From Aequorivita todarodis (GTDB lineage: Bacteria > Bacteroidota > Bacteroidia > Flavobacteriales > Flavobacteriaceae): a DNA stretch of 64,000 nt. The position numbers and the translations under genes are program-made. The DNA lies in the NCBI RefSeq assembly GCF_028561335.1, contig NZ_JAQQTG010000049.1, positions 40,657-104,656 of the forward strand, in the 5' to 3' direction. Every line of letters begins with the position of its first letter. The first letter of the stretch is position 1. Positions 60,157-64,000 of the stretch are shown piece after piece. Below the pieces are notes generated by a model. The model saw only the letters and a program-made list of their open reading frames with translations, was not told where the DNA came from and searched no databases.

Positions 60157-63100
60157 TTAGTTTACGGGGACTTCTTTCTCGATTTCTTCCGATGGATCCC
60201 GTTCCATTTTCTTCAAAAGGTTTGAGTCCAAGGGAATTTGAATTGTCGAATCCTTTTTGAGTTCCTTGTCCAAATCCATCGCTTCATCTGGCGAGTAGAA
60301 ATGACGGAAAAGCTTCAAATAATCATTGAATTTTTTTGCTTCTGCTCTGGCAAAAGTTTCGTCATCATACATTACCACAAGTTGCACCAAGCTTCGGTAC
60401 CGTTCCATATCACTTATAATATCTGAAGCAATGGCGCGCTGTTTATTGAATTTTAGACTGTTATAATATAAAAGATGCTCTTGGTATAATTTGGTAACAT
60501 CGTCATATACCTTTCTGGCCTTTTCGGGTTTGTCCAATTCATAATAGCCTATAACATAGGGTTCCAGCAGGCTGTAATATTCAAAATATTTCACGGGCAT
60601 TTTCTCCATTGCAAGGTCCAGTACCTTTTCGGCCTTGTCTTTTTCGTCATTGTTTATTAGGGCTTCCGCAAGCCGCGCCAGGTTGCTTCGGTAAGTGATG
60701 CCGTTTCTGCGGGTTTCGGTGTCGTGATAGATTTCTGGACTACCACTATTGCCCCAATCCCAAGACATAACGATATCGTACATTTTATCGGCATCAATTC
60801 GGCCCATATCAAAGGGGCTTCTTTTGTTGATTGGGGTTTTTATTGGCACCAATTTATAGACAACGCCGTCCAATTGCAGATAATCTTTCATCCATAGATA
60901 ATCGTCATCGCCAAAACTTCCTCCGCTGAAATATATAGGGCGTTTCCAATTATTGTTGGCAATAATGTCCAGCATCATCATTCTATTCTTGTAAATGATA
61001 TCGCTTTTCACGTTAATGTCAATGTAAGGAACGATTTTATCCGCATCCTTTGGATCCACGATTCCGTTTTTCAAAACGGCTTCCTTGTCAACAGGAATGC
61101 GAATCACTTTTGAAGGAAAGGTATGCACTTGCTGGCCACTTGGCAGCTCCATTTGTGTTGCAGGGCTGTTGTTGGCAACAAAATTCATCCACGTTTTAAT
61201 GTCTATAGTGTCCTTCGTGGTTTTTTGATAGATCAAAAAGTCGCGCGTGCCCCAGCGGTATTTGTCGTGTGTTAACTGCGAAGGAATTGGATCGCTGGTA
61301 AAGGCTTTCTTCTTCATATCGTCTATGTACCAATCTGTTTGGAAAAGACTGGTATTCACAATACGCACGTCCTGGCGATAGCCCTCAACATTCTGGGCGT
61401 ACCAAAGTGCGAACGTGTCGTTATCGCCAATGGTGAAGAGGATTGCGTTTTTGTCGCACGAGTCCAGATACATTTTGCCCATGGATTGTGCGGTATAACG
61501 GTTGCTTCGGTCGTGGTCGTCCCAGTTTTGGGTAGCCAATAATACCGGCGCGGCCAAAGCTGTAACAATAAGCACAAGGGGAAGTGCGATTTTTGGCTTC
61601 AAATAATTTTTCATCAGGTCGAAAAGTGCATACACGCCATAGCCTATCCACATTGCAAAAACGTAGAAACTTCCCACTAGGGCATAATCTCTTTCCCGAG
61701 GTTCAAACGGGCGTTCGTTCAGATAAATTTTTAGCGCAAGCCCTGTAAATAGAAACAGTACCAATAATACCCAAAAACTTTTTTGGTCATTTTTAAAGTG
61801 AAAGACCAAACCGATGATTCCTAAGATTAAAGGAAGAAAAAAATAGGTGTTTCGGGCTTTGTTGTTTTTCATATCGCTCGGTAAATTGTCCTGATTGCCC
61901 AAACGAAGCTCATCTATAAATTTGATGCCGCTGATCCAGTTTCCGTGCAGATCTGTGTATTGGCCTTGCACGTCGTCCTGCCGTCCGGTGAAATTCCACA
62001 TAAAATAGCGCCAGTACATATAGCCAAACTGGTACTCGAACATAAATTTCATATTCTGAAAAAAGGAAGGTTTTTTGATGTCGAGATACTCCCCAAAATT
62101 CTTTAGAAACTTGTCGTAACCATCTTTATCTACCAAGTCCTGGTTGTAGGCTTGCTTGAATTTGTTCACTTCCTCAACAAGTCTGGGCTCGCTTAAATAT
62201 TCACTTTTAATGGAAAAATCCAAACCTCCGGTAAATTCCAAATAGTTGGTACTGTGCTCTGTGCTCCACATTCTTGGGAAGAAACCTTTCTGTGAATCAT
62301 CAGTGTTTTGGCTGGCGTTTTTGTAGTTGTTTACAATCACATATTTGCCGGTAGCCTCATCCTTTTCATAGTTTGGCTTATCGTCCTTATATGGATTGTC
62401 TTCATCAAGACCAACATATTTTTCTGTAAATAGCGGGCCGTAAAATAGATGGGTTTCTGGATATTGTTCACGGTTGTAATAGGCCAGAAGCTCGCGGGCG
62501 TTGTTCGGGTTGTTTTCATTGATAACAGTACCGGCATTGGCGCGAATGGGCAGCATCAACCAACTTGAAAAACCTATAAATATAAAAAGCACGCACAGCA
62601 GCAGGGTATTCAATTGTACATATCCTTTTTTACGGGTAAAGCGCAAACCGTACACAAAAAGAACGATAAACAAAAGTGCCGCAAAGATGGTCCCGGAGTT
62701 AAACGGGAGCCCGATGCTGTTTACAAAAAACAATTCCGAAGCACTGAAAAACTTCATCGTCCAAGGCAATAAAAGCTTAAAGATCAAAAGAAGAATAGCA
62801 ACGGTAACAATATTGGCTATGATGAAATTTTTTATCGTGACTGTTTTATAATGTTTGAAGAAATAAAGAAATCCAATGGCGGGAATAGTCAGCAATGCCA
62901 TAAAGTGAACCCCAAACGAAAGCCCGATAATAAAGGCGATAAGTATAACCCATCGATTGCCACGGGGTTCCAGCATTTCGCGTTCCCAGCGCAGTGCGGT
63001 GTAAAACAATACGGACATTAAAAATGCAGCACTTGCATATACTTCGGCCTCAACGGCATTGAACCAGAAACTATCCGTAAAGGCAAAGGCGAGGGAGCCT

Positions 63101-63480
63101 ATTGCGGCACTTCCAATAATGGCAATAGCGGTGGTCTTTTCTATTTCTTGATGTTTTGAAACTATATTGGTAAGCAAAATGGTAAGCGACCAAAACATAA
63201 ACAGAATGGTAAAGGCACTGGCAAAAACCGACATTAGGTTAATGGTAAGCGCAATATAGGAAGCGTCTGGCGCAAAAATGGAGAAAAACGCTCCCAAAAG
63301 TTGAAATAATGGCGCTCCAGGCGGATGGCCAACTTCAAGGTTGCTGGAGGTGGCAATATATTCACCGGCATCCCAGAAACTTACCGTTGGTTCCACGGTT
63401 AGCCAATAGGTAGTGAGGGCGATCGCAAAGACAAGCCATCCCGTGATTTTGTTCCATTTTGTAAAGTTGAAAGAACCCAT
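60157..63480 (-). CDS. DUF2723 membrane glycosyltransferase (GT117 / protein O-mannosyltransferase-like)
   Basis: A 1107-residue membrane protein. The N-terminal half has about 11 helices and the DUF2723 signature (VEPTVSFWDAGEYIATS, near 30, with the conserved Asp; LEVGHPPGAPLFQLLG). A large soluble C-terminal region (about 650-1107) with TPR-like helices follows. The family is related to GT-C oligosaccharyl and mannosyl transferases and is linked to protein O-glycosylation in Bacteroidota. I chose ATG 63480 (MGSFNFTKW); a longer frame to 63558 lacks support. It is in an operon with the polysaccharide deacetylase. Acceptor and donor are unknown. Confidence 0.9.
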   Translation of the reverse strand: MGSFNFTKWNKITGWLVFAIALTTYWLTVEPTVSFWDAGEYIATSSNLEVGHPPGAPLFQLLGAFFSIFAPDASYIALTINLMSVFASAFTILFMFWSLTILLTNIVSKHQEIEKTTAIAIIGSAAIGSLAFAFTDSFWFNAVEAEVYASAAFLMSVLFYTALRWEREMLEPRGNRWVILIAFIIGLSFGVHFMALLTIPAIGFLYFFKHYKTVTIKNFIIANIVTVAILLLIFKLLLPWTMKFFSASELFFVNSIGLPFNSGTIFAALLFIVLFVYGLRFTRKKGYVQLNTLLLCVLFIFIGFSSWLMLPIRANAGTVINENNPNNARELLAYYNREQYPETHLFYGPLFTEKYVGLDEDNPYKDDKPNYEKDEATGKYVIVNNYKNASQNTDDSQKGFFPRMWSTEHSTNYLEFTGGLDFSIKSEYLSEPRLVEEVNKFKQAYNQDLVDKDGYDKFLKNFGEYLDIKKPSFFQNMKFMFEYQFGYMYWRYFMWNFTGRQDDVQGQYTDLHGNWISGIKFIDELRLGNQDNLPSDMKNNKARNTYFFLPLILGIIGLVFHFKNDQKSFWVLLVLFLFTGLALKIYLNERPFEPRERDYALVGSFYVFAMWIGYGVYALFDLMKNYLKPKIALPLVLIVTALAAPVLLATQNWDDHDRSNRYTAQSMGKMYLDSCDKNAILFTIGDNDTFALWYAQNVEGYRQDVRIVNTSLFQTDWYIDDMKKKAFTSDPIPSQLTHDKYRWGTRDFLIYQKTTKDTIDIKTWMNFVANNSPATQMELPSGQQVHTFPSKVIRIPVDKEAVLKNGIVDPKDADKIVPYIDINVKSDIIYKNRMMMLDIIANNNWKRPIYFSGGSFGDDDYLWMKDYLQLDGVVYKLVPIKTPINKRSPFDMGRIDADKMYDIVMSWDWGNSGSPEIYHDTETRRNGITYRSNLARLAEALINNDEKDKAEKVLDLAMEKMPVKYFEYYSLLEPYVIGYYELDKPEKARKVYDDVTKLYQEHLLYYNSLKFNKQRAIASDIISDMERYRSLVQLVVMYDDETFARAEAKKFNDYLKLFRHFYSPDEAMDLDKELKKDSTIQIPLDSNLLKKMERDPSEEIEKEVPVN

Positions 63481-63625
63481 AAGTGAAATTAAATTTGAAC
63501 GGGACGAATTTACTAATAATATACATAGCCCCAAGTATGTAATTGAGGTAACGTGCAATATGATATGATATTTTTAACTAAACAAGACATTGGGAGGGCT
63601 GAATTAATTTTTTGCAACAAAATGT

Positions 63626-63655
63626 TTGTACAAGCCAAACTTTGTATTAAATTTG
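63626..63655 (+). promoter_or_regulatory. Promoter of tRNA-Gln
   Basis: TTG (63626-63628), exactly 19 bp, TAAATTTG (63648-63655). Full consensus match. Confidence 0.75.
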
Positions 63656-63693
63656 CCACCTCATTATGGCTCCGATAGCCATCGGGGTGGCAA
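63656..63693. repeat. Palindromic element between the tRNA-Gln promoter and gene
   Basis: GCCACC / GGTGGC outer arms and CCGATAGCCATCGG inner palindrome. It would form a hairpin in the precursor just 5' of the tRNA. Confidence 0.65.
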
Positions 63694-63696
63694 TAA

Positions 63697-63769
63697 TGGC
63701 CCATGGTGTAACTGGCAACACGTCTGGTTTTGGTCCAGAAGAGTCTAGGTTCGAGCCCTAGTGGGCCAA
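63697..63769 (+). tRNA. tRNA-Gln(TTG)
   Basis: Acceptor stem TGGCCCA/TGGGCCA, D-arm, anticodon stem TCTGG/CCAGA around loop TTTTGGT (anticodon TTG), T-arm CTAGG TTCGAGC CCTAG. Discriminator A. CCA not encoded. 73 nt. Confidence 0.97.
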
Positions 63770-63772
63770 CGA

Positions 63773-63807
63773 AAGTCTCAATCTTTTTTAGGTTGGGACT
63801 TTTTTAT
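63773..63807 (+). terminator. Terminator of tRNA-Gln
   Basis: Stem AGTCTCAATC / GGTTGGGACT with GU pairs, followed by a T-run (63801-63805). Confidence 0.75.
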
Positions 63808-63834
63808 TTAAATAGATTTACGACGAGAAGTTTA

Positions 63835-63854
63835 CCCTGAGCGCAGCCGAAGGG
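63835..63854. repeat. CCCTGAGCGCAGCCGAAGGG intergenic repeat
   Basis: A 20-bp word with complementary ends, of a type common in many bacterial intergenic regions; sits between the tRNA terminator and the duplicated tRNA end. Confidence 0.5.
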
Positions 63855-63871
63855 AGCCCAAGTGGGCCAAC
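63854..63871 (+). repeat. Duplicate of the tRNA-Gln 3' end
   Basis: GAGCCCAAGTGGGCCAAC matches the tRNA-Gln 3' end (63753-63770) at 17 of 18 bases, 101 bp downstream, in the same orientation. Confidence 0.75.
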
Positions 63872-63878
63872 AGAAAAA

Positions 63879-63911
63879 GAAGCCGTCTCAAAACCTGGGG
63901 CGGCTTTTTCT
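63879..63911 (+). terminator. Second hairpin terminator after the tRNA 3'-end duplicate
   Basis: AAGCCG / CGGCTT stem with a 14-nt loop and TTTTTC tail; the tRNA-terminator arrangement is thus duplicated. Confidence 0.7.
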
Positions 63912-63971
63912 ATTAAAAAGCTTGCTTAAAAATTGGTTATTTTTTATCTTTAAGTACTGACAATCAAAGAT

Positions 63972-64000
63972 ATGAATACCAATTTTCAATCCTACAACCA
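63972..64000 (+). CDS. Start of a gene cut by the window edge
   Basis: ATG at 63972 (MNTNFQSYN...) preceded by a -7-like TATCTTTA (63945-63952). Only nine codons are inside the window, so the product cannot be named. Confidence 0.35.

Noticed and set aside
63697..63871. Integrated prophage or island at tRNA-Gln
   Set aside because: Only about 100 bp separate the two copies of the tRNA end and no integrase is visible within the window.

Overview
This 64 kb window comes from the chromosome of a bacterium of the Bacteroidota, most likely a marine-type member of the Flavobacteriaceae. I cannot fix the genus. The evidence is the type IX secretion C-terminal sorting domains, a DUF5686 barrel, MotA/TolQ-ExbD operon layout, DUF2723 glycosyltransferase, S23-type four-helix-bundle gene, AT-rich start regions without clear Shine-Dalgarno sequences, several TTG/GTG starts, and many promoters of the Bacteroidota form TTG-N19..24-TAnnTTTG.

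Layout: 1-3.8 kb is an RND/TolC efflux operon under a TetR regulator, interrupted by an S23 gene between inverted repeats. 3.9-10 kb carries a polyprenyl synthase, an outer-membrane barrel protein and the 2-oxoglutarate dehydrogenase genes sucA and odhB, separated by a decayed ORF6N-domain gene. 10-13 kb has a NarL-type two-component system. 13-15.6 kb has a retropepsin-like protease, TatD, asparaginase and tRNA-Ser(GGA). 15.7-18.8 kb is an ExbB/ExbD proton-channel operon. 18.8-25 kb carries a PAP2-like protein, rpoN, asnS and an MMPL exporter. 25.1-26.8 kb is an AT-rich two-gene insert whose genes are each followed by copies of one ~55 bp element, like gene cassettes. 26.8-34.3 kb is a translation block (rplM-rpsI, rpsB-tsf, pyrH-frr) with a secreted M23 peptidase set into it on the other strand. 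34.5-42.4 kb has surface proteins, a DUF6922/AbiEii-like pair and polA. 42.5-45.1 kb is a LytTR two-component system. 45.2-49.8 kb is a complete cyanophycin locus (isoaspartyl peptidase, cyanophycinase, cyanophycin synthetase). 50-56 kb is an operon for stripping N-glycans from asparagine (GH92 mannosidase, glycosylasparaginase, sugar permease) ending in an SMR-like membrane protein. 56-64 kb has a phosphoesterase, a thioredoxin-fold protein lacking one active cysteine, a secreted protein, a polysaccharide deacetylase, a DUF2723 transferase and tRNA-Gln(TTG).

Two signals go beyond ordinary annotation. First, three promoters (the LytTR response-regulator gene itself, the LRR/thrombospondin surface protein next to it and the SMR-like gene 7 kb away) carry TTTAGTGAA-type half-sites at exactly 21 bp spacing, 32-33 bp from a TAnnTTTA-like -7 box. 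This is the geometry expected of LytTR direct-repeat sites, so they are a candidate regulon. Second, at least seven families of short intergenic repeats fill the gaps, and copies of them have entered reading frames: a triplicated 27-bp unit and the C-terminal tail of the GH92 enzyme, the linker of DNA polymerase I, and a loop of the polysaccharide deacetylase.
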